Below, piece by piece: positions 52,793-64,000 of a DNA stretch of 64,000 nucleotides. A program made the position numbers and the translations under genes. Each line of letters opens with the position of its first letter. Position 1 is the first letter of the stretch. Source of the stretch: Cubamyces lactineus (taxonomy: Eukaryota; Basidiomycota; Agaricomycetes; Polyporales; Polyporaceae); assembly GCA_022376465.1 (NCBI GenBank), contig JACDTU010000007.1, forward strand, positions 496,001 through 560,000, written 5' to 3'. The notes under the pieces were generated by a model. The model was not told the origin of the DNA. It worked only from the letters and a program-made list of their open reading frames with translations, and did not search any database.

Positions 52793-55700
52793 ATGAGGAT
52801 CCTCCACAAATCAAAGAGAGCTGTAGCTCCGGTGCGTAATGTCTCTTGACCCAGACGCGTCGGAGCAACAATCTCACCTTGTCCGGCTATAGCTGCCTCA
52901 GGTGGCAGAGCTCATCAACAAGCTCGCAGATACGCCCAACGAAGACTTACCCGAAGTCCTATCGCAGATCGACTCTTGGAAATGGCCCCGGTCAGACCTG
53001 AATGCGTGGATCAAGGTCCTCAACAAGTTCGACGAGATCCTGGAGGAGGCTATCCGCGACTACGACATCGACAACCTGCAGGTGAACGTATTCACCCCCC
53101 TCACGAAGAAGACTATCTGCGAAATCCTCCGCTTTGAGCGGTTGCTGCTGGAAAACTCGACAAATAGGAAGACGTTCAATTCGTATGACGTGAGTGGGTT
53201 CCAGATGGTTATTTGGCTTGCGCTTATACCTCTCCTTGCTATAGCGTCTCAACAGTCTCATGTTCTCGTCCGATCTGGACGTGCTCATCCTTGCTCTTAA
53301 CCTCCTCCTCCGACCCGCGCAACAATACTCCTCTCAACCCGCTGTCTCGCATGCCCTCAGCATCTCGACCCCTCGTCTCACCTCTCTTGCGAAGAGGTGG
53401 CCCAATCTCCGCGACTACGACATCAATCTCGTGGATCTCGTCACTGAGAAAGGAAAACCTCAGATTGAAGCGCTGCCTACCGAGGCGAGAGAAGTCAACT
53501 TCGTGTTCTATCGTCAAGCGCCATCACCTGCTGCGGCAGGGAAGGAAAAAGAGAAGGAGAAGGCCCCCGAGGGCGACGTCTTCGACACTGTCGCGCAAAC
53601 ACCCAGTCGCAAGCCTACGGTCACCCTGAGCGGCCCGAGCAACGCGTCAACGTCCTCAGGTGCCGTCACCATCCACATCGACAGCAAGACTATCGAGGAG
53701 AAGCCCGCGATGGATATCCTTGCCGACGCGATCGAGGCATACAATGTGCCTGATAGCGAGAAGTTCGAGCTTCTTATGCGTATTCGTGGCGCACAGGTCA
53801 TGACGAACGCGCACGCTGCTGACCGCGAGAAGCTGGTTATCGTCCGACTCCTCTCTACTGCCATCTTTGGACACACGCACTCAGACTCACAGGCACAGTC
53901 GTCGCTGTTCTTGTATGAGCCCGACTTGATTGCACACATCGCTGAACTTTTGCAGCTGGACCGTGGGGTTGACATCCAAGTCCAGACAGCCGCTGTCGCG
54001 TCACTCGACGCTATGTCGCGCTACAGGTCGAAGATCCAGGATGTGCTCACCGCCGTGAATGCTGGCGTGAATCATGGTATCTTGATGGCGCTCTTGCGAA
54101 AGACTGTCTCCGATGTCGCACAGCCAACCTCGACTATCCCGCAGGCCTTCGTTGAAGCGCTGTTCTCGTTCATCACGTTCTTGGCCACCCATTCTTCTGG
54201 TGGCAACATGATCGTCGGAGCTGGCCTGGTTCCTGTGCTAATCCAAGCCATCGAGAACCGTCTGCCTAATCGACTCTATCTGGTATCGAAGACTATGCAA
54301 CTGCTGGACAATGTCTTGTACGGTTACAACAATGCGTTCCAGCTGTTCTGCAATGCCCGTGGTGTTGAGATTCTAGTCGATCGTATCGAGGTAAGACTTG
54401 CATGTTCGAGTAATCTGGATTGATTCCTCAAGCGGCAAACAGTACGAAATCAACCTCGACATTGAGGAGTGCGCCAACGATGGTACCCCAAATGATGTCG
54501 TGGCGTCATATGGTAGGTCAATCTCACTGCCAAGCAGGACGGCTCCTTACGCTCGCCCAGGCAAGCTGTCGGTCGCCCGCACAGCGGTGCTCAAGCACAC
54601 TCTGCGTTCAATGCATCGTATGATGCAGTCTTCTGGAACGTCTGAAGGCTTGCGAGGACTGCTCGACTCCACGCTTTTGAAGTCGGTCAAGAAAGTAATG
54701 CAAAATCGCGCCGTCTTCGGCCCCAGCGTACTTGCGCTCGGTATGCACCGTTCTTCCCACCTTGCTTCCCTTATTGACCCGGTGGATATGTAGCCATCAA
54801 CATTATGGCGACCTTTGTACACAATGAACCCACGTGCTTGCCTGTTATTCAGGAGGCCGGTCTGCCCGAGGCCTTCTACGGGATCGTGGAGAAGGGACTT
54901 GAGCCTATCATTGAGGTAACTATCTCGGCACGGCTCTCAAGTGACTTAGTTCAACTTTGTCTTCAGGTCATCCAATCCGTGCCCAACGCGATCGGTGCTC
55001 TATGTCTCAATCAAGTCGGTCAGGATCAGTTGACTGCACGCCCGAACATCATCCCCAGCATCTTCTCGATCTTCACGTCAGAGGAGCACCAACGCGTCCT
55101 GCAAGAGAAGGAGAATGCAGTTCTCATAGGCACTTCCATTGAAGAGCTCATCCGTCATCATCCTTCACTGAAGGAGAAGGTCTTCATCGCCATCAAGGTC
55201 ACTATGGCGAAGATCGAAGACTTTGGGAACGCGTATGTTCCGCCGGACGACATCAAGCATCTATACAGACTGCAGCCTACTACATTGCCATCACCCACGG
55301 CGGCGCCTTCAGAAGCTGAAGCACCAATGGAAATTGATACATCCGCAGGGGCAACGTCAACACCGATCCAACTGCCTTCAACGGAGCCCTCACCCCCTCG
55401 CGATGACCTCTATGGGCGACCGCATGACAACATCATCATTTCGTATATCGATGTCTTCGGAAAGGTATGTCATTCTGCTCGTATCATCCTTCCGATGACT
55501 TATCTATGCGTCGTACAGTTCCTGGAAGGTTTTTTCCAACATGTGCCACATTGTCGCGACTTCGTAGCTGATGCAGAAGGGCTTGACCGTCTGGCGCGGT
55601 TGACGTCTTTGCCGTGCCTTCCGTACGACTTTGCGAACTCCGTTGGGTCGGACTCTCTTGTACAGGTCATTCGGACGATGGCAGAGTCTGCGACGACCGA

Positions 55701-58700
55701 GACACTCGCCTTTTTGACGAAGCTTGTTCAGGAGTCTCTGGACGAATGCAAAGACTTCTGGCAGACGATGGAGGAGCAATCGAAGCTATTGTCCATGGTG
55801 GAATTCACTGGTACGTATCATCAACCAAACAACACAGCAGTGTTTCTAAGAGCTACCTGCCACAGCTGGCGAGGATGAGGCAAAGGTCAACGAGCGGTTC
55901 CGGAAACTGATCACTCTGCACATCCGAACTTCACTCCTCTCCGATATCTACGCGACTGCAGGCTATTCCCATGGCCGCGCAAGCACGACTCTCCTGCAAG
56001 CGTTGCTTGGACCGAAGTCATCGCCGCTGACCGACCTTGGGTCCCTGCATCGAACATGCGTTTGGGAGAACATCGTCCTCAAAGCAGCACTCGCTGCTCA
56101 AGAAGCCAAGGTTGAGAAACCCGCAGCGGAGGCGACTTCATCGAACTCTGCACCGTCGACGCAGGAGCAAGAGACGGCTACTGGCGACGTAACTGCGCGC
56201 TCTGGAGACGCAGTAGCAGCGAACGGCACAGCGACAGGCGAACCGTCGATAGCTACCCCGCCCGCCAAGAAGGAGGAGAAGCCCAAGGATAAGAACGCCA
56301 ACGGTCTCAAGCATCTCGTAACTCAGATCCCCACGTCGCTTGCGCCATTCTTCCAATGTGAGTAGTCTCGTCACTTCACCCTGACGACTGTATACTCAAG
56401 GACGAATACAGCTGTTGTTCGGCTGTTCCAAACCCGTCGGACCAGCGACCTGTCGCAGAAACAGAAGATCAAGGAGGCAGCCGCTATTCTAGCAGATGTG
56501 TTGGTCAAGCATCTTGAACCGCTTACCTTCCGTACGTGTACCGTGTTCGTGGTATGGTCATATCTAACCCCAAGGCAGAGGATAAGCCCTCCCGCTTTGC
56601 CTACTACACCGTCATCATCAGCTCAGCTACCGTGTTGCTTGTAGACGGTATGCACATCAACAGCTCGCATATCACAATGTGTCTAACATGTCTATAGACC
56701 GTCCTACCCAGAAGGTCCTTCATACCTTCCTCCTCGCCGCGTTCGTGCGTGCCGGAGGCCTCGACGTGTTGTTTGAAGTCTGCCGGGAGTTCATCAACGC
56801 CATAGAGACGATCTCCCAAGTGCCTGCTGATCAGCGCACAGATGCCATGAAACAAGAACTTACACAAGCGTACGGAAGCTTGAAGGTCACTCTTGTCTTG
56901 CTGCAGCCCATGATCTCTTCAAGGCCGCTCTTCGAATCTGCGCAGACACCGCTCGCGACTACGACCGACAAGAAGGATACGGACCCTGATTACTTCGAGC
57001 CCCACAATTTCCTGGTTCGGCTACGTCTGGCCATTCTCCCTATCGTTCGTAGCATCTGGGAGTCGACGTGGCTCGCGACGGCGCCGACGAGTGTTAGTAA
57101 GACCGTCGTCCAGATCGTCATGGAGCTCCTCAACACCGAGAACGAAGAGGTCAAGGACGTTCAGGCAGCAGCTTCTCTGCTTGGAGCTGGCGGCATCGCG
57201 ATGCCTCGTATCGCGGCTCCGGGCCCCGATGAAAACCGCATCAGACAACTGGTAGACATGGGTTTCCCCCGCTCTGCTGCTGAAAGGGCTCTTGTTCGCA
57301 CGCGGAACAATGTCGCTGCTGCGACAGAGCTGTTACTTGCTCACCCGTACCCCTTCCCCCCTGATCCTGAGCCAGTCGAGCAACCTCAAGCTGCTGCTGC
57401 GGCTGCTGCTGAGCCGGCAGCAGCTCCGCAAGAAGGTGCAGCGGCGGCTCCTGAAGGACAAGCGCAAGAAGCTGCTCCTGCAGATGTTCCAGTAGCGGAT
57501 GTGGCAGAAGGCAGCAATCAAGAGGAGGATACCGACCCAGCCGATCTTCCTGCTGACGATACCGTAGAGGCACAGACAGTCGCTGACGCTCCCGCTGCTG
57601 AGTCCGCTGCAGCGACGACGGAGTCTAGCACTGAGACCCAGGCCTCTGCTGCCGCGGAGGAGCCCTCCCCTCCAGGAAAGAGCGCGGAGGAGTGGCTGAA
57701 CGAGCTCAATGCCGCTCGAGAGCCTCTCAAGGAGGAGCTGGGCCGTCGCATCTTGAGGCTCGTTGACGAGCACCCTTCCTTGGTCTTCGACGTTCAGAAG
57801 GTCTTCGTTGGACCTGCGAGCGAGTACAGAACACAGGCAGTCAAGGCCCTGATCGACGACATCCACGCGTTTTCTCCGAAGGCATACGACGTTCAGGAGC
57901 AGCCTCTCTCTGTCCGATGCCACCTCCTAGCGCTCGTTCTGGGTGACACTTCCTCACCTGCGGCTCAAATGCCCGACAAGGAAGCGGAGGCTCTCATGAA
58001 CGTCCTCTTGTCGTTGCTTCTGTCTAACCCTGGCGATGGAGGGCAGCCCGTCGTTCCGAAGTGGCTGCCTGCTCAGTTGCTGGTCATCGAGTCTCTACTG
58101 GTTCTTGGCGACTCTCCTCGCTCCGTTCCGTCGCCCAAGGAGGACGACGTCGTCGTTCGTCAACCGATTGCTCAGGGAAGCCATCATAGTGAAGCTCGCA
58201 ACACCCTCTTCGAGTTCTGCATGCGTCTACTGGCTGTACCTACGCTTCCTAAGGATGAGCTCATCTCCGCCCTCCGGATCTTCGTCCTTCTCACGCGGGA
58301 GCCGAGCTACGCGGAAAGCTTCGTCAAGCGCAACGGCGTCGCGATGCTCTTCCAGTATATGAAGGTATCTTCGGGCACTCAGAGCGGCATCGGCATTCAA
58401 TCGTACATCGCCATCATCTTGCGACACATCGTCGAGAATCCGTCGACGCTGCAACATGTCATGCGCCAGCAGCTCCGCCAGTTCTTCTCGCATCCTCGCA
58501 CTCGCGTTGTCGATGTGGGCACGTTCGTCTCCGGATGCAATACAGCTGCTCTCCGCGATCCGGAGGCTTTCGTCAAGGTTACGGAGGAGCTCTGCCAGAT
58601 ATCACACCCTCACACCTCCATGAAGACCATCAGTCTGAAAGCGGAGAAATCGACGTCTTCCCCTCAGCAGACAGGCCCCGAGGAGAAGAAAGACGACATG

Positions 58701-61700
58701 CAAATCGACGAGCCCGCTACTCAACCCTCTCAGCACTCGCCTTCGGAAGCCACCGAGGCACTCATCCACTATCTGGTAGGGGAGCTTATGCGGACAGTCA
58801 AAAACGACCTCTCGCCGGAGAGCGCATCCGTCGAAGCCAGCAAATCTGCGGATACCTCCGCTGCGGTGGAAGGCCGCACCGACGTAGGGCAATCTACCAC
58901 GGAAAGCAAAGCGCCTCAAGACCCCATCGACTACACCTACCCCTGCTTCATCATGCAAGTCATCACCGAGCTGCTTTTCTCGTACGACGTCTGTAAGGTC
59001 GCATTCCTGTCGTACTCTCCTAAGAAGCGCAATCAGACCCCTGCGAAGGAGGGCACGTTGAAGCACCGGACTGCTTCGATCCAGTTCCTAATCTCCGACA
59101 TGTTGACGTTCGGCACTATCAACCCTCAACCTCCCGCAGAAGCCCGCAAGCAGATTACTCTTTGCAATTGGGCTATGTCCGTCATCGTCGCATTGTGCGT
59201 TGATACGACCACCACTCCGGACATCAAGGACGTTCCGGCGGAACTCGTCTCTATCCGCAAATTCGTGCTCGAGGCGATCAGCCGTGCCTTGAAGGACCTG
59301 CCTGCGTCCGACAACACTGAGACGCGTTACAGCCGCTTGCTCGCCTTAGCCGACTTATGCCACCGACTGTTGACTGTTCGCTTCAACAGCGGCAAGAAGG
59401 CCGGCGATGAGGCTCCAACACATATTGCGAAGGTCATGCTTGAGAAGAATTTCGTTGCGACTTTGACGAATGTCCTGTCGGAGGTCGATCTCAATTATCC
59501 CAACATCCGCAATGTCGTGTCCTCAGTCCTCAGGCCTTTAGAATATCTGTAAGTTAATGCGAAACCTCATAGGCGAATCTGTCTGACAAGCATCTGATAG
59601 GACGAAGGTTGCCATGAAGATGAGTCGCGTCTCTGACAAGAACAAGGAGATCCCCGAGGAAGTGGCGGACACATCAGAGTCTGATATCTCTGAGGAAGAG
59701 GAAGAAGAAGATGACGAGACGGAGAACCCGGAAAGTGATGAAGCCACGGACCTCTATCGCAATTCGTCGTTGGGATTGTAAGTTTCGCATCTGATCCATG
59801 ACGAGTTTGAAGCTAACATGCGTTGACTGTAGGTTTGGCGGGGTATGCTCAACGTGCACAAGCTATGTTTTCTATACAGCTAACTATCTTTACAGGAGAT
59901 GGAGGACGTCCATTACGGCGAAGATGAGGACATGGACGACGATGCTGAGGAGGACGATGATGACGACGTTGAGATGGACTTTGCTGACGAGACAGGCAGT
60001 GAGGACACTTCCGCTACAGATGACGACGTCGGGGAGGAGCTTGAAGATGAGGAAGGCGAATCCGAAGACGGCTGGCAGGACGAAGAGGAAGAGGACGAGG
60101 AAGACCTCGTTGAGAACGAAGGCGAGCCCGTAGATGAGGATGGTGGCGAAGATGATGAAGAGGACGAAGGCGAAGAAGTGATGTGGCAAGTAAGTCATCA
60201 TGGCTTACCAACTCCATAGCTCTAGCAGCTTATGTCATGCAGGACATTGCGGTCGATGAGGGCGAAGGCGACGAAGCGGGTGATGACGCAGACGAGGAGG
60301 AAGATGGCGGAGGTCAGCGAAACACTCATCCACGTTGGACAATAGGCTAACCCCCCTCTAGATATGCCAATGGCACCAGTCGATATGGATGACGAAGCCG
60401 ATGTCATGTCTGAGGGCGAGGAGTGCGTATTGCCACAGATGCTCCTAACAATCCACTTATACAATTTACTAGGTTCGCTGACGAGCTTGGTATCATTGAC
60501 GAGGCGCAACCTGGACCGAATTTGTTTAACCTGGCTGCTGGTGTTGCAAACGCCTTAGCCGGTGGAGGTCCTTTCGCAGGCCTTGGTGCTGGTGCTGAGA
60601 GCCACCCTATAATGTGGACAGGATCCGCGCGTCCACCACGTCGTCGCGCTACCGGTATGTCAGCCGTTTCAGAAACAATCTATTGCGCTCACCTCGAAAT
60701 TCTCTGATGCAGATGAAGACCTGGAGATCTTCGGACGACCTCGTAATATTCCTCCGGCGTCAGCTGAAAACGTGACCCATCCGCTCCTGCTTGATCCTGC
60801 CATGAACGCGTCGCGAGCTTCGCAAGGAAGATCTTCTCGCCGGGGGCAGCGAGCTCTCCTCACAGGGAACTTCGACCCTCAGGTCTTCAACGAGACATGG
60901 GGAGAAGGCGCCATGCAGCTATTGCAACATATTCTCTCGCAAGGGCATGCGATCGGTCACGAAGCATTGCAGATCAACGTTCCGCCTGGAGTCCTTGGCT
61001 CATTAAATCGCAATGGCCGTGGTGGTGCGATCTCGGCGTCGATTCGTCTCGAGCGAGCTCCAAGGTCAGGTGATGCTCGTATGGAGGCTCGTTCGCTCGA
61101 ACCTCTCCTCACAAGCCAGCGATGGGGCGAGGAGGCCAAGATGCTTCATGGCAAGTTCGAGCAAGCGCGCTTGTCGAAGCTGCAGAATCACGTCATAATT
61201 GCTCTGTACCCTGCTGCACTCGAGGCATACAAAAAGGCGAAAGAGGAAGGCGAACGCGAGGCTGAAGAGGAGCGCAAACGGCAAGAACAGGCTCGTGCGG
61301 AAGCCGCGGCCAAGAAGGAGCAAGAGGAACGCGAAGCTGCTGAGAAGGCGAAGCAGGAAGAGGAAGCACGCGTCGCTGCCGAGGAGAGAGCTGCACAAGA
61401 GGCGGCCGCGGCGGCGGCGGCTGCAGCGGAGACGCAGCCCGAGACAGCCGATCCTGACGTCGAAATGGCTGACGCTACTGAGGGCGGTGAGGGGATCGAG
61501 GCTCAGGCTCCTGCTGTGGAAAACGGGCCTGAGACAGCTGGGTCTTCCGCGCGCCCAGAAGAGGCTGCAGCACCCGTCGAGAGGATCACCGTCATGATCC
61601 ATGGCAGTCCCGTCGATATCACCGACACAGGAATCGATCCAACCTTCCTGGAAGCTCTTCCAGACGACATGCGTGAGGAAGTCTTGAATCAACACGTTCG

Positions 61701-64000
61701 CGAGACACGGGCAGCCCAAGTTGAACGTCCGGCTGACTCCCAGATCAGTGCCGAGTTCCTTGATGCTCTCCCTCCAGATATCCGCGCGGAGATCATTCAA
61801 CAGGAAGCGGTCGAACGGGCCCAGCGAGCGAGAGTCGAGCAGGCAGCGACTCAGCCAACCGGCACTGGCGTCGACATCGACCCCGCAACCTTCATCGCTA
61901 GCCTTGATCCTCAGTTACGTCAAGTGGTACTGATGGACTCGGATGACGTCTTCATACAGAGCCTCCCTTCACACATGGTTGCTGAAGCGAACATTCATCG
62001 AGAACACGCACACGGGCGTCCCCCAAGAGCTCGTCATGTCCCCGGTGCTCCTGATGTCCGTGTGGCCCAGCCTCAAATTGCTCAGCCCACCAAGGGTCTT
62101 CAGCCCCGTGACGCTATTCAGCTTCTTGATAAGTCCGCGTTGGCCGCTCTCATCCGTCTCCTCTTCTATCCGCATGTGCTCAAGAAGAACTTGCTCTACA
62201 AAGTGCTTGTGAACCTCTGCGAGAACGCGAAGTCCCGTACAGATCTCTTCAACCTCCTCTTGAGCATCCTGCAGGACGGTTCCGGCGATCTGGCGGCAAT
62301 CGACAAGAGCTTCGCGCAGATGTCTGTTCGACACTCCAAGCCTGCCGCTCCTCAGACACCTAAGGCCATTGGGAAGCAGCGAGTTCCTACGGACTACTTC
62401 GGCTCTCTGGCCTTGCCCCAGAACGACGTCGTACCGGAACTGATTGTCCAGCGATGCCTAGAAGCTCTCACCTATATTGTCAGCTCTAACGAGCTGTCAT
62501 CTTTGTTCTTCCTCACGGAGCACGAGCTTCCTGTTGGCCTTCGCCGAAGTGCGTCAAAGAAGGGCAAGGGCAAGGAGAAGCAGGCGCCTCAGACACACTA
62601 CCCGATCGTCCTCCTGTTGAGCCTCCTCGACCGTCCCTCCATCCTTCGCACGCCATCTATCGTCGAGTCTGTGGTCGCTCTCTTGGCCACAGTCACGCGA
62701 CCTCTTGCCAGCCTGAAAACCAAGAAAGACGAAGCAAGCGAGAGTAGCAAGACGACCGCGGCACCGACAGCACCCGTATCTGGAGCGTCTGAGCAAGTGT
62801 CGCAACCTCCAGGTAAGCCGCGTTCAAACACCTCATGACAGCCAACGTACTAACCTGTTCCTAGCGCCGAATGCTTCCGCCCCCGCCCCCAACGCCCCTA
62901 CAGCACCCGCAACACCCGCAGCCACGCCAGCAGCGACAGATGCCTCTGCCAAGCAGCCCACTGTTGAAGAGAAGGTCTTGCTCGCCAACCCCCCTCACAT
63001 TCCCCACCACGTCCTGCGCCTCATCGTCAACGTCCTCACTGCCGGTGAATGTTCTGGCCGCACGTTCGCACAGAGCCTCGCCCTCATTCAACACTTGTCA
63101 TACATCCCTGATGCACGAGAGGTGATCGCATCTGAGCTGCGCGCACGAGCTCAAGAATTCGGACAGAGCTTGCACTCAGCTCTGGAGGAGCTCGCAGCAG
63201 CTTTGCGCAACGCCGAGACCGATCCCGACACCCTGGCGTCCATCATCGCTGCGAAGTTCTCGTCTGCGTCATCCGACCAGGCCAAATTGCTTCGTGTCCT
63301 CAAGACGATCGACTACATGTACTCGCCGAAGACGCCAGGAAACGCTCCGGACACTGACATCGAAAAGGTGCAGAGCATTTATGAGAGCTTCCGCTTCTCA
63401 TCCTTGTGGCAACGTCTTGGCGACTGCCTTTCGATAATCGAGGAGAAGCCGGAGATGGAGCACATCGCGACCGTCCTACTGCCGCTCATTGAGTCCCTGA
63501 TGGTCGTCTGCAAGTACGTTGGTCCGAAGACTACGTCCGGCGCGACCGCTCGTGCGCTCCGCGGTTCCGCGTCTCCACGCTCTCCGACGACCGCTCGTGA
63601 GTCGATGGAGGACCTCTTCGTCTCCTTCACGGATGCCCATCGGAAGGTGCTCAACCTCATGGTGCGCAACAACCCGTCGCTCATGAGCGGGTCGTTCTCG
63701 CTGCTGGTCCACAACCCGCGCGTGCTTGACTTTGACAACAAGCGGAACTACTTCAACCAGCAGCTGCACCGCCGTCCGCACAACCGGGAGCACCACGGAA
63801 CGCTCCAGCTCAACGTGCGTCGCCAGCGCGTCTTCGAGGACAGTTTCCAGTACCTCCAGCGCAAGACGGGCGACCAGATCAAGTACGGCAAGCTGAGCGT
63901 CCGCTTCTACGACGAGGAGGGTGTCGACGCCGGCGGTGTGACGCGGGAATGGTTCCAGATCCTCGCACGCCAGATGTTCGACCCCAACTACGCGCTCTTC
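52793..64000 (+). CDS. TOM1: Tom1/HUWE1-type giant HECT E3 ubiquitin ligase (3' end outside window)
   Basis: Ubiquitin ligase; in yeast Tom1 degrades excess histones and unassembled ribosomal proteins and supports mRNA export. Exon 1 (52793-52831, MRILHKSKRAVAP) splices to VAELINKLADTPNEDLPEVL at 52902. Next are the DUF908 and DUF913 armadillo-like regions (for example LNSLMFSSDLDVLILALNLL; TIPQAFVEALFSFITFLATH). A UBA domain (NRIRQLVDMGFPRSAAERAL, about 57226-57347) is followed by Ala/Gln-rich low complexity. Very acidic stretches lie at 59899-60420 (MDDDAEEDDDDDVEMDF). The ubiquitin-binding DUF4414 region has paired repeats TFLEALPDDMREEVLNQH and EFLDALPPDIRAEIIQQE (61640-61805). The HECT domain starts about 63830 (VRFYDEEGVDAGGVTREWFQ) and is cut by the window end, so the catalytic cysteine is not visible. 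Many short introns separate the exons; one exon alone spans about 2.9 kb (56696-59549). No frame break seen. Confidence 0.95.

Noticed and set aside
1..64000. CRISPR arrays, rRNA genes, bacterial-type operons, viral genes
   Set aside because: Looked for on both strands and not found. Intron-rich eukaryotic genes dominate throughout.

Overview
The window is a nuclear chromosome segment of a filamentous basidiomycete, almost certainly an agaricomycete. The evidence is the many short introns (about 40-90 bases, GT...AG), the DUF6535 membrane protein at 12.2-14.9 kb (a family I know only from Agaricomycetes), the F-box family with a conserved LQYQLELAL segment, and an aspartyl-tRNA synthetase fused to a DUF2156 domain, an arrangement known from higher fungi. 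A GH10 xylanase at the left edge suits a plant-biomass degrader. I see no transposon, rRNA, CRISPR or viral gene. Exon structures were worked out by hand from reading frame, splice signals and family similarity.

Layout. 0-5.4 kb: GH10 xylanase (-, runs off the left edge), the spliceosomal/decay factor LSM2 (+), and a lineage-type nuclear protein (-) whose paralogue lies at 28.1-30.4 kb. 5.4-9.9 kb: gene-poor, with one weak hypothetical gene. 10-18 kb: F-box/WD-like protein (+), DUF6535 membrane protein (+), HAD-type 2-haloacid dehalogenase (-) divergent from a MORG1/WDR83 WD40 protein (+). 18.3-22.8 kb: two direct-repeat aldo-keto reductases, each with a close TATA box, with a possible decayed fragment between them.

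22.9-35.4 kb is the most unusual block. Two tRNA-Glu(CTC) genes identical over 72 bases face inward at the two ends. Inside each lies a divergently placed F-box paralogue (one -, one +). Just outside the right tRNA is a C-terminal fragment of a third F-box copy. The interior holds the second member of the nuclear-protein pair and more than 1 kb of strongly pyrimidine-biased DNA.

35.8-52.4 kb returns to conserved housekeeping genes: a mitochondrial-type J-protein (-), the AspRS-DUF2156 fusion expected to be ergosteryl-aspartate synthase ErdS (-), an intron-containing tRNA-Arg(TCT) (-), a Gyp5-like TBC Rab-GAP (+), a branched-chain amino acid aminotransferase (-), an ABC1/ADCK-type kinase-like protein (+), and the PC4/Sub1 coactivator (-). 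A 351-base divergent spacer then leads to a very large Tom1/HUWE1-type HECT ubiquitin ligase (+), which fills 52.8-64 kb and runs off the right edge inside its HECT domain.

The genes are independently transcribed. The common themes are local gene duplication (two aldo-keto reductases, two F-box copies plus a fragment, one nuclear-protein pair), ubiquitin-system genes (three F-box proteins and Tom1), and the ErdS lipid-aminoacylation enzyme.
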